Below are positions 13,001 to 19,250 of a stretch of 19,250 nt of DNA, in pieces. The position numbers and the translations under genes were made by a program. Under the pieces are notes generated by a model. It made no database searches. It was not told the origin of the DNA and worked only from the letters and a program-made list of their open reading frames with translations. Every line of letters begins with the position of its first letter. The stretch's first letter is position 1. The stretch is from CAYRDK01 sp043819345. Its GTDB lineage: Bacteria; Omnitrophota; Gorgyraeia; Velamenicoccales; Velamenicoccaceae. The stretch lies in the NCBI GenBank assembly GCA_043819345.1, contig JBDREX010000021.1:1-19250 (forward strand), given 5' to 3'.

Positions 13001-14929
13001 CTATTTCAAGCCTTCTTCCAACTGCTGAACTTCCTTATCAATTTCAACCATTAATTTCTCTATTTCCTTGAGCCTTCGGCCGTATTCCTTTGCCCTCTCC
13101 TCATCCCGATAAATACGCGGATCAGCTAAAGCGCGTGCCTTCGCGTAACTCTCAAGCTGCAAATCTTCCTGCCTTTTTCTCAGTTTTTGAATCCTGGCAC
13201 CAATGGCGGTATTATGTGCCTTGCGAGCCCGCTCTTCTTCTTTGGCATGCTTCTCTTCTTCTTTTGTCTTTTGGCGAGCCAGCTTAGCTTCTTCTTTAGC
13301 CGCGTCATTACCCTTTTTCTTAGCACGGCCAAGCGGGATAAACCCTTCTTCTTCGCGCTTTTCCATATAATAATCAAAATTACCGAAAAATTTTCTCACA
13401 CTGCCCTGCTTAACCTCATAAACAACATTCGCCATGGAACGCACAAAATGGATGTCATGGCTAATAAAAACGAGTGTCCCTTCATAAGATTTTAAAGCCC
13501 TAACCAAAGCTTCAACCGCGTCAACATCCAAATGTGTAGTAGGCTCATCCAACAATAGAAAATTAGGCGGATTGATTAAAAACTTAGCCAAATTCAACCG
13601 GCTTTTTTCACCACCGGAAAGGACGCTCACCTTCTTTTCTACATCATCCCCGGAAAACAAAAATGCCCCCAAAATCGTACGGATAGATTCCTGAGCCATG
13701 CTCCCAGGAGCAGCCGAATAAGCTTCCTGTAAGACTGAATTTGCCATATTTAACGTATCCAGGCGTGTCTGCGAAAAATAACCGATATCCACATGATAAC
13801 CAACTTTGCGCTGGCCTGAATCAATATCAATCGCGCCAGATAAAATTTTTAAGAGAGTGGATTTACCGGCCCCATTTTCTCCTGCCAAAACAGCCTTATC
13901 TCCCTTGGAGATCTCAAAATCAAAATCACGGTAAACGGTAACATCTCCATAAGACTTACACACCTTTTCCAGCGTAATAACCGTCTGGCCGCTTGGCCGA
14001 GTCTGAGGAAAATGAAAATTCCTAATGCTCGCCATAGGATCCGGTGGCAATACAATTTCATCCATACGCTCTAATGCTTTTTTCTTATTGCGTACAGCAG
14101 CCGCCTTATTAGGCTGGGCGTGAAAACGAGACACAAACGTCTGAAGTTGCTTGCGCTTCTTTTCCTGTTCTGCAAATTGCTTTGACAGATGCACATACCT
14201 CTCCTCTTTGATCTGCTCATAATGATGATAGCTGCCCTTGACTTTAGCGATCGCGCCATGTTCAAGAATAAGGGTATAATTCGTTACATCCGTTAAAAAA
14301 TCCTTATCATGGGAAATCATAATAAACGTCCCCTTGAAACCCCCTAGATAATCTTTCAACCATAGAGCCGCGTTTAAATCCAAATAGTTAGTAGGCTCAT
14401 CTAAAAGCAATAAATCATAATGATATGTCAAAAGCTTCGCCAACAAAACCCTCATCTGCCATCCGCCGCTCAAATGCGTAATAGGTTTTAAAAAATCACT
14501 CTCTTTAAAACCCAGCCCCGCAAGTATTTTCTTGGATTTGTGCTCTAATTCAAAAAAACCTAAAACCTCAAGTTCATGGAGGATTTCCCCATAACGCATA
14601 GAACCGGCTTTTTCTTCTTCTTCCAGTTTTAATTTTTCACACTTCAGAGACTGCAGCGTTTCATCACCTTCCAATATCTCCTGCAAAACGCTCCGCTCAG
14701 AATGAAAAGAAGACTCCTGCGGCAGATACCCTACGCGCGTCCCCTTATTCACCTGCAAAAAACCTGATGATGGCTCTAAGGTCCCCATCACCAGATGAAA
14801 AAAAGTACTTTTTCCGGCACCATTGGGGCCTACTAAACCTATCTTTTCTCCCTGATTAATATTTAATGAAATATTTTCAAAGAGAGTTTTTTGGCCATAA
14901 TTTTTTGAAACATTGTTAATCGCTATCAT
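13001..14929 (-). CDS. ABC-F family ATP-binding protein (two ABC domains, soluble)
   Basis: A 642-residue protein with two ATPase domains and no membrane segments. Domain 1: Walker A GPNGAGKS (34-41), signature LSGGW (153-157), Walker B ending LLLLDEPTN with catalytic E178, and H207. Domain 2: GENGAGKS (350-357), LSGGE (437-441), LLLDEPT with E462, and H491. The linker between the domains (about 235-300) is charged and helical, and the C-terminus from about 530 to the end is a long Lys/Glu-rich coiled coil (KEEEKHAKEEERARKAHN region). This architecture is that of the ABC-F translation factors (Uup/YheS group), which act on the ribosome, not in transport. Which subfamily, and whether it has any role in antibiotic protection, cannot be told. 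The ribosome binding site is weak and no promoter of its own is seen, so read-through from the cold-shock gene is possible. Confidence 0.93.
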   Translation of the reverse strand: MIAINNVSKNYGQKTLFENISLNINQGEKIGLVGPNGAGKSTFFHLVMGTLEPSSGFLQVNKGTRVGYLPQESSFHSERSVLQEILEGDETLQSLKCEKLKLEEEEKAGSMRYGEILHELEVLGFFELEHKSKKILAGLGFKESDFLKPITHLSGGWQMRVLLAKLLTYHYDLLLLDEPTNYLDLNAALWLKDYLGGFKGTFIMISHDKDFLTDVTNYTLILEHGAIAKVKGSYHHYEQIKEERYVHLSKQFAEQEKKRKQLQTFVSRFHAQPNKAAAVRNKKKALERMDEIVLPPDPMASIRNFHFPQTRPSGQTVITLEKVCKSYGDVTVYRDFDFEISKGDKAVLAGENGAGKSTLLKILSGAIDIDSGQRKVGYHVDIGYFSQTRLDTLNMANSVLQEAYSAAPGSMAQESIRTILGAFLFSGDDVEKKVSVLSGGEKSRLNLAKFLINPPNFLLLDEPTTHLDVDAVEALVRALKSYEGTLVFISHDIHFVRSMANVVYEVKQGSVRKFFGNFDYYMEKREEEGFIPLGRAKKKGNDAAKEEAKLARQKTKEEEKHAKEEERARKAHNTAIGARIQKLRKRQEDLQLESYAKARALADPRIYRDEERAKEYGRRLKEIEKLMVEIDKEVQQLEEGLK

Positions 14930-14961
14930 AGAACTTCACTAACCTTTGCTTTCGCCTCATA

Positions 14962-15002
14962 AAATTAAAAAGGGCCTGGTTTTATTTCTAAAAACCAGGC
15001 CC
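14962..15002 (-). terminator. Strong terminator of the cold-shock gene (bidirectional)
   Basis: A perfect 12-bp stem, GGGCCTGGTTTT (14972-14983) with AAAACCAGGCCC (14991-15002), and a 7-base loop. On the minus strand it is followed by TTTTTAATTTTA, and on the plus strand by ATTTTTTT, so it can stop transcription from either side. It starts about 20 bases after the csp stop codon. Confidence 0.88.
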
Positions 15003-15022
15003 CATTTTTTTACAACTTCAGG

Positions 15023-15223
15023 TTATAACTTAACTACTTTTGTAGCTTGTTCGCCTTTAGGGCCATTTTCAATTTCAAATTCAACTTCCTGGCCTTCTTC
15101 TAAAGACTTATAGCCATCACCCTGAATTGAGCTATGATGAACGAACACATCATTGCCTGACTCCGGAGTAATAAAACCGTAACCCTTCTGATTGCTAAAC
15201 CACTTTACTTTACCTCTTGCCAT
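15023..15223 (-). CDS. Cold-shock protein (CspA family)
   Basis: A 66-residue single cold-shock domain, the normal length for the family. It has the RNA-binding motifs RNP1 KGYGFI (13-18) and RNP2 VFVHH (26-30), and the starting MARGKVKWFSNQKG pattern. Proteins of this family bind single-stranded RNA and DNA and act as RNA chaperones in the cytoplasm. The ribosome binding site is strong (AAAGGAGG, 9 bases from ATG). The gene is monocistronic, with its own promoter, a leader of about 115 bases and a strong terminator. The start codon lies within one arm of a long inverted repeat in the leader (see the separate entry), so translation is probably controlled by RNA structure. Confidence 0.97.
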   Translation of the reverse strand: MARGKVKWFSNQKGYGFITPESGNDVFVHHSSIQGDGYKSLEEGQEVEFEIENGPKGEQATKVVKL

Positions 15224-15335
15224 TATTTACTACCTCCTTTCACAAGAATTTTTATAGTAAATAATGACAACTGAACCAACTGTGTTCATACTCCTACCTC
15301 GTAAGCAATATAACTATTAATCACTTATTTACTAC
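15217..15335 (-). promoter_or_regulatory. Cold-shock mRNA leader with two alternative hairpins (candidate RNA switch)
   Basis: In the message, segment B (from 15270 down to 15255, UUGUCAUUAUUUACUA) pairs with segment C (15232 to 15217, UAGUAAAUAAUGGCAA) over 16 positions with one G-U pair. This buries the AUG and leaves AAAGGAGG in the loop. Segment A (15335 to 15325, GUAGUAAAUAA), near the 5' end, repeats the sequence of C and can pair with the same part of B over 10 bp plus a G-U. A-B and B-C pairing exclude each other, so the start codon would be free in one state and sequestered in the other. All three segments are directly visible; the regulatory role is inferred. Confidence 0.6.
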
Positions 15336-15343
15336 TGAGCACA

Positions 15344-15371
15344 AGTTTATCATAACTTCTTATTTTGTCAA
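15344..15371 (-). promoter_or_regulatory. Promoter of the cold-shock gene
   Basis: On the minus strand TTGACA (15366-15371) is separated by 16 bases from TAAACT (15344-15349). Transcription would start near 15337, giving a leader of about 115 bases, the long leader usual for cold-shock genes. The transcript would begin almost exactly at segment A of the alternative hairpin. Confidence 0.65.
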
Positions 15372-15386
15372 CGATTATTATTGCTC

Positions 15387-15425
15387 AAATGACATATAAA
15401 AAGCCCCGTTTTCCATATGTCATTT
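15387..15425 (-). terminator. Hairpin overlapping the stop codon of the receiver-kinase gene
   Basis: AAATGACATAT (15387-15397) and ATATGTCATTT (15415-15425) are perfect 11-bp inverted repeats. The minus-strand stem can continue with AAAA / TTTT around a CGGGGC loop. The upper arm includes the TGA stop at 15420-15422. No T run follows the stem, so termination would be weak; an alternative is a 3'-end stabiliser between this gene and the csp promoter. Confidence 0.5.
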
Positions 15426-16505
15426 CGTGGTTTTTGGCAGGACAAATGTTACCTTGGTACCCTTGCCAACTTTGCTTGTTACAGAAATCGTACCACCGTG
15501 GCTTTCTACAAGCGCCTTTGTAATAAATAGGCCCAATCCACTGCCCTTAGACTGGACAGCAGCTTTCTGCTTGCGGACAAATTGAGAAAACTTGCTAAAA
15601 ATTTTCGGCAGGTCCTCCTCTAAAATCCCAATACCTGTATCGGAAATACAGCATTCTACATAATCACCTTTTTCGGCAATCTCAAGCTCTATTGCTCCTG
15701 TTTCTGTAAATTTCATGGCGTTGCCCAATACATTTGTAAAAATCTGGATAATTTTTTCCTTATCCGCATAGACAACAATTTCCGGCTGAGAAAACTTTTT
15801 TTTCAGCTGCAGGCCTTTATCCTGCAGAGCCACCAAAAACTCGTCGGAGACCTTGTCAGCTAAATCAATCATATCAAAAGGGACTTTCTGTAATTCCAAT
15901 TTTCCCATTTCTATCTTTGCTACATTTAAAAGGTTACCAACCAGGTGATTTAGGCGGTCCACATTATCAACGGCCATTTTTAGATAACCTTTTTGATTAT
16001 CGGCAACCGGCCCGTGCAACCCCTCTAAAATCTGCGCTAAAGACTCACGGATAATACTCAAAGGCGTACGCAATTCATGGACAATAATACTTACCAGTTC
16101 ATCATTGGCGAGTTTCAAACGGTGCCGCTCTAACGCATAACGAATCGCGTGCATAAGAAACGCTTTTGTGACATCCGGTTTAACAAGATAATCCTGCGCT
16201 CCCTCGCGAACCGTCTCCATTCCCAGCTCTTCATCACTTAATACTGTCAAGACCACGATCGGCACATCCGGCACCTTCGCGTAAACCCTGCGAAATGTTT
16301 CAAGGCCTAAACTATCCGGCAGACTTAAATCTAACAACACAATACTGAAATTTTCATCAGAAAGCTTCTCAAGAGCTTGATTGAGATAACTCACGTTTTG
16401 GAGCTCATAATCAAAACCCTTCACCTCAGAAAGCATCTCTTCAATTAATCGCACATCCGCTTCACTATCTTCAACCAGTAAGATCTTGATCGCTCCACTT
16501 TCCAT
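15420..16505 (-). CDS. Receiver-histidine kinase fusion (soluble hybrid kinase)
   Basis: A 361-residue protein with the receiver domain at the N-terminus: E12-D13, phosphorylation site D59 in IVLLDLSLPD, T87, K109. A kinase follows: HisKA with H143 in IVHELRTPLS, N box around N262 (TNVLGNAMKFT), G1 box DTGIG at 289-293, and G2 box GSGLGLF at 321-327. There are no membrane segments, so the input is phosphoryl transfer to D59 or a binding partner rather than an external ligand. In such receiver-first kinases the receiver usually controls the attached kinase. It is the last gene of a three-gene operon, 36 bases after the Rcp1-type regulator, with the ribosome binding site AAAGGGG. Its output partner is not obvious. 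Confidence 0.92.
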   Translation of the reverse strand: MESGAIKILLVEDSEADVRLIEEMLSEVKGFDYELQNVSYLNQALEKLSDENFSIVLLDLSLPDSLGLETFRRVYAKVPDVPIVVLTVLSDEELGMETVREGAQDYLVKPDVTKAFLMHAIRYALERHRLKLANDELVSIIVHELRTPLSIIRESLAQILEGLHGPVADNQKGYLKMAVDNVDRLNHLVGNLLNVAKIEMGKLELQKVPFDMIDLADKVSDEFLVALQDKGLQLKKKFSQPEIVVYADKEKIIQIFTNVLGNAMKFTETGAIELEIAEKGDYVECCISDTGIGILEEDLPKIFSKFSQFVRKQKAAVQSKGSGLGLFITKALVESHGGTISVTSKVGKGTKVTFVLPKTTK

Positions 16506-16541
16506 ACGTCCCCTTTCATCCGATAATCATTTTATCTTTAT

Positions 16542-16997
16542 CTAAGGCTGCTGTTTATTACCTTCTGACGGCAGCTTCACCAAAGACAGCCAAAAATCAT
16601 CAATGCTCCTTATCGCCTTAAAAAAGTCATCCAATTTAATAGGCTTAATGATATAGCAGTTCGCGTGCAAATTATAACTTTTTAAAACATCACTATCCAA
16701 GGAAGAGTTAGTAAGTATAACAACCGGAACACGCTTTAACAGCTCATCATTTTTCACCTCATGCAACACATCCATCCCGCTTTTTTTCGGTAAATTTAAA
16801 TCCAGGATCATAAGGTCTATTTTCGGCGCATCCGCATACTTACCTTCTTTGCGCAAAAAAGCCAACGCCTCAATGCCATCATTGACAACATGCAGATTAT
16901 GGCCGACCTTAAATTCTTTAAAAGCTTCTTTAATTAACTTTATGTCGCCGGCATTATCCTCGGCCAATAACACCTCAACCACCTTACCTGAAGCCAT
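16542..16997 (-). CDS. Rcp1-type single-domain response regulator
   Basis: A 151-residue receiver of the Rcp1 type that usually partners phytochrome-like (HDLQEPLR) kinases. It has VLLAEDNAGD (E13, D14), phosphorylation site D66 in LMILDLNLPKKSG, T96 in VVILTNSS, and K118 in IIKPI. The segment AFLRKEGKYADAPKIDL and the ending with AIRSIDDFWL are typical of this subgroup. No output domain is present. Two starts are possible: the ATG at 17015, overlapping the kinase stop as TGATG, or the ATG at 16997 with GAGGTG close upstream; I chose the latter because it gives the family's usual start. It is translationally close to the kinase and is its most likely phosphorylation target. Confidence 0.9.
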   Translation of the reverse strand: MASGKVVEVLLAEDNAGDIKLIKEAFKEFKVGHNLHVVNDGIEALAFLRKEGKYADAPKIDLMILDLNLPKKSGMDVLHEVKNDELLKRVPVVILTNSSLDSDVLKSYNLHANCYIIKPIKLDDFFKAIRSIDDFWLSLVKLPSEGNKQQP

Positions 16998-17014
16998 GTT
17001 CACCTCGCCTTTCA

Positions 17015-19237
17015 TCAACTAATAGGCATTGTAAAATAAAACGTTGAGCCTTTATTGAGCTCTGAATGAGCCCATATCCTGCCGCCGTGATTATCTATAA
17101 TTTTTTTGCACAACGCCAGGCCAATGCCTGTCCCTGCATATTCGCGCTGTGTATGTAATCTCTGAAAAATACCAAAAATACGCTCAGCATACTGAGATTC
17201 AAAGCCGACTCCATTGTCACGAACAGAAAACTCCCACTCCTCTTGTTCATTCTTACGCACCGACACATGAATCAACGGTGATTTTTCAGCCCGAAATTTA
17301 ATCGCATTGGAAAGTATATTCTGAAACAATATACCCATCTGATGAAAGTCGGCTAAAATAAACGGCAAATGGTCATGTGTTATAACAGCCTGACTTTCTT
17401 CTATGGAAAGCCTCAGATTTTTCATCACATTCTCAAGAACATGATTCATATCTATCGTTTCCAACGTTTTTTTGCGGGCTGCCATATGCGCGTATTCGAG
17501 CAAATCGGTAATTAACAGATGCATCCGGTCAACCCCTTCTACAACATAACCGATAAACTCATCCGCCTCCGCGTCCAATTTGCCCTTATATCGCCGAGAG
17601 AGCAAATCCACATAACTGCCAATCATACGCAGTGGCTCCTGTAAATCATGCGAAGTCGCATAAGCAAACTGCTCCAGCTCTCTATTGGACCGCAACAACT
17701 CTTCTTCAAAGTGTTTACGTTCAGCAATATCAATAAATGAAACAACCGCTCCAATAAGTTTTTTACCCTCACGAATAGGGCGGCTAATATATTCTACCGC
17801 AAAACTCGTCCCGTCTTTTCTCCAAAAGATTTCATCACTGCCCCGGTGAATGATGCCATCCTTATAGGCCATGTATATGGGGCACTCTTCTTCAGGATAA
17901 GGCAGGCCATCCGCATAAGTATGATGCCAAATCTTGTGGCTAGGCTTGCCAATCAGTTCGCTTGGTTCATATCCCAACATTTTGGCCGCCGCGGGATTCA
18001 CAAAAGTATGCCGGCCTTCTAAATCTAACCCAAAAATTCCGTCGCCAGCCGATTCCAAAATCAATTCATGGCTCCGCGTAAGTTTTTGCAAGTCCGCGGC
18101 AACACGCTGGCGCGCCAATGCTTCTTTGGCCAGGGCCTCATTCGCCTGCGTCAATTCAGAGGTGCGCGCTAAAACCAACCGCTCCACTTTGCCTGAACGA
18201 GATAAAATTTCAAAAGAATAAATCCCTAAAAGAATACTCAAGAACAAACCAACACCCAAAACGATCCATGCTTGCGGCGTCACATAATAAGCAAAGAATG
18301 ATAAAGCGGGCTTACATATAACCAGCCAATTATGGCCGGCCAACTGAATCATCTTTCTTGCTTCCAACCCTGACGAAAAAACCTGCGCCACGTATTTAGC
18401 AGAAAAAGGCACGTCTCTTAAGCGAGCCTTGTGTTCATAAATAAGACGCTGGCCGCCAGGTGCCGACAAATCAAAAATATATGTATCTAGCCCCAAAGGC
18501 CTGCTGTCTTCTATAGCTGACTCTACAAGTATCCCCATGGAACTCAATAAAGATACAAAACCAATCAGCGACCTACGGCGCTCTTCTGTTGATTGCAAAA
18601 CGCCCGATACCTCTTCATAAATCGGTAAAAACAAACGAAAAACATACTTGCCACGCAGCCCTCTAAACAAAACACTGGCATGCGTGGACATAGCCTGCCC
18701 TAAATCACACGCCTCCTGCATAGCCTTAAACCGCTCTGGGCTGGAAGCAACATCAAAACCAAAAAAAGAAAAATCTTTACCTGATGGCTCCATAAAAAAG
18801 ATTGGAAAATACTCCGTACGCCGAGCCGCAGGGATAAATTTACCTTCCGGAGATAGATCTTTGATAAAATAATCCTCCAACCCCTCCTGGCGCGCCATCT
18901 TTTCAAAAGCGCCCCTATCCGCGTCAAAAACCCGAGGCAGCCAATCAAGAACTAAAATATCTTTATGCCGGGCAAAAATACTCTGTGTAAACAGGCGAAA
19001 TTCATCCCGCCTAATATCTTTGCTGGCCGCGTAAAAATCACCGATAGAATACAAAACTGACAGATGGTCAAGAACAACCTCTTGAATCATACGTACCCGC
19101 TCAGAAACACGCAAATTAAATTCCAATTCCAAACGCTTCTTCTCCCATCCGTTAACAAGGAAAAAAAGAAAAAGAGACAAAAACAATCCCACCAAAAATA
19201 TTAAAAAAGAAACTTTATACGCTCTATTTAATTTCAT
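17015..19237 (-). CDS. CHASE-PAS sensor histidine kinase (HDLQEPLR type)
   Basis: A 740-residue membrane kinase. Order: TM1 at about 8-29; a periplasmic CHASE domain at about 75-295, recognisable from YFPIFFMEPSGKDFSFFGFD, the SPERFKAMQEA motif and a following THASVLF stretch; TM2 at about 320-342; a short coiled coil (350-390); one PAS domain (about 386-505, with FVNPAAAKMLGY and FIDIAERKHFEEEL); HisKA with H530 in SHDLQEPLRMI; and an ATPase domain with N644 in QNILSNAIKFR, DNGVGF (674-679) and GTGIGLAL (702-709). CHASE domains sense small extracellular ligands; the ligand is unknown. The HDLQEPLR H box is that of bacteriophytochrome-type kinases, which fits the Rcp1-type receiver right after it. 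The gene begins 13 bases from the window end, so its promoter and any earlier operon genes are not visible. Confidence 0.93.
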   Translation of the reverse strand: MKLNRAYKVSFLIFLVGLFLSLFLFFLVNGWEKKRLELEFNLRVSERVRMIQEVVLDHLSVLYSIGDFYAASKDIRRDEFRLFTQSIFARHKDILVLDWLPRVFDADRGAFEKMARQEGLEDYFIKDLSPEGKFIPAARRTEYFPIFFMEPSGKDFSFFGFDVASSPERFKAMQEACDLGQAMSTHASVLFRGLRGKYVFRLFLPIYEEVSGVLQSTEERRRSLIGFVSLLSSMGILVESAIEDSRPLGLDTYIFDLSAPGGQRLIYEHKARLRDVPFSAKYVAQVFSSGLEARKMIQLAGHNWLVICKPALSFFAYYVTPQAWIVLGVGLFLSILLGIYSFEILSRSGKVERLVLARTSELTQANEALAKEALARQRVAADLQKLTRSHELILESAGDGIFGLDLEGRHTFVNPAAAKMLGYEPSELIGKPSHKIWHHTYADGLPYPEEECPIYMAYKDGIIHRGSDEIFWRKDGTSFAVEYISRPIREGKKLIGAVVSFIDIAERKHFEEELLRSNRELEQFAYATSHDLQEPLRMIGSYVDLLSRRYKGKLDAEADEFIGYVVEGVDRMHLLITDLLEYAHMAARKKTLETIDMNHVLENVMKNLRLSIEESQAVITHDHLPFILADFHQMGILFQNILSNAIKFRAEKSPLIHVSVRKNEQEEWEFSVRDNGVGFESQYAERIFGIFQRLHTQREYAGTGIGLALCKKIIDNHGGRIWAHSELNKGSTFYFTMPIS

Positions 19238-19250
19238 CTGAGATTATCCA

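Overview
The window is a single-strand block: every gene I can support lies on the minus strand, so transcription runs from high to low coordinates. Composition is A+T-rich with compact gene spacing. The genes suggest an uncultivated, Gram-negative-type anaerobe (outer-membrane beta-barrel proteins with signal peptides) that uses formate through a cytoplasmic NAD-linked molybdenum/tungsten formate dehydrogenase and tunes gene expression to NADH/NAD+ with Rex repressors. The phylum cannot be fixed from the sequence; an Omnitrophota- or Elusimicrobiota-like or deltaproteobacterial-type anaerobe would fit, but that is a guess.

Layout in transcription order. (1) 19237-15420: a signalling operon of a CHASE-PAS histidine kinase, an Rcp1-type single-domain response regulator and a receiver-histidine kinase fusion. 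(2) 15223-15023: a cold-shock protein gene with its own promoter, a long leader able to form two alternative hairpins, and a strong terminator. (3) 14929-13001: an ABC-F ATPase with a terminator. (4) 12772-9801: rex2, a Cache-HAMP histidine kinase and a response regulator, with two Rex-like operators around the promoter. (5) 9675-8998: a second, divergent rex with a near-consensus sigma-70 promoter. (6) 8876-187: a formate operon of OFA-family transporter, DUF2490-type outer-membrane protein, mobA, hydC/nuoE-like, hydB/nuoF-like, fdhA, mobB and a ModE-like DNA-binding protein. A Rex-like operator lies in front of the transporter. (7) 155-1: the start of an exported, probably alginate-export-type barrel protein cut by the window edge.

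How they work together (inference). The transporter could bring in formate or another small carboxylate. MobA and MobB make or insert the molybdopterin-guanine dinucleotide cofactor that FdhA needs. HydC, HydB and FdhA resemble a HydABC-type electron-bifurcating complex in which formate dehydrogenase replaces the [FeFe]-hydrogenase subunit. Rex sites before both the transporter and rex2 suggest that this regulon is repressed when NADH is low and opened when it is high.

Best leads: a mutually exclusive pair of hairpins in the cold-shock gene leader, one of which buries the start codon; the Rex-operator network tying two Rex paralogs, a two-component system and the formate operon together; and the putative bifurcating formate dehydrogenase, whose HydB-like subunit lacks one expected [2Fe-2S] cysteine.
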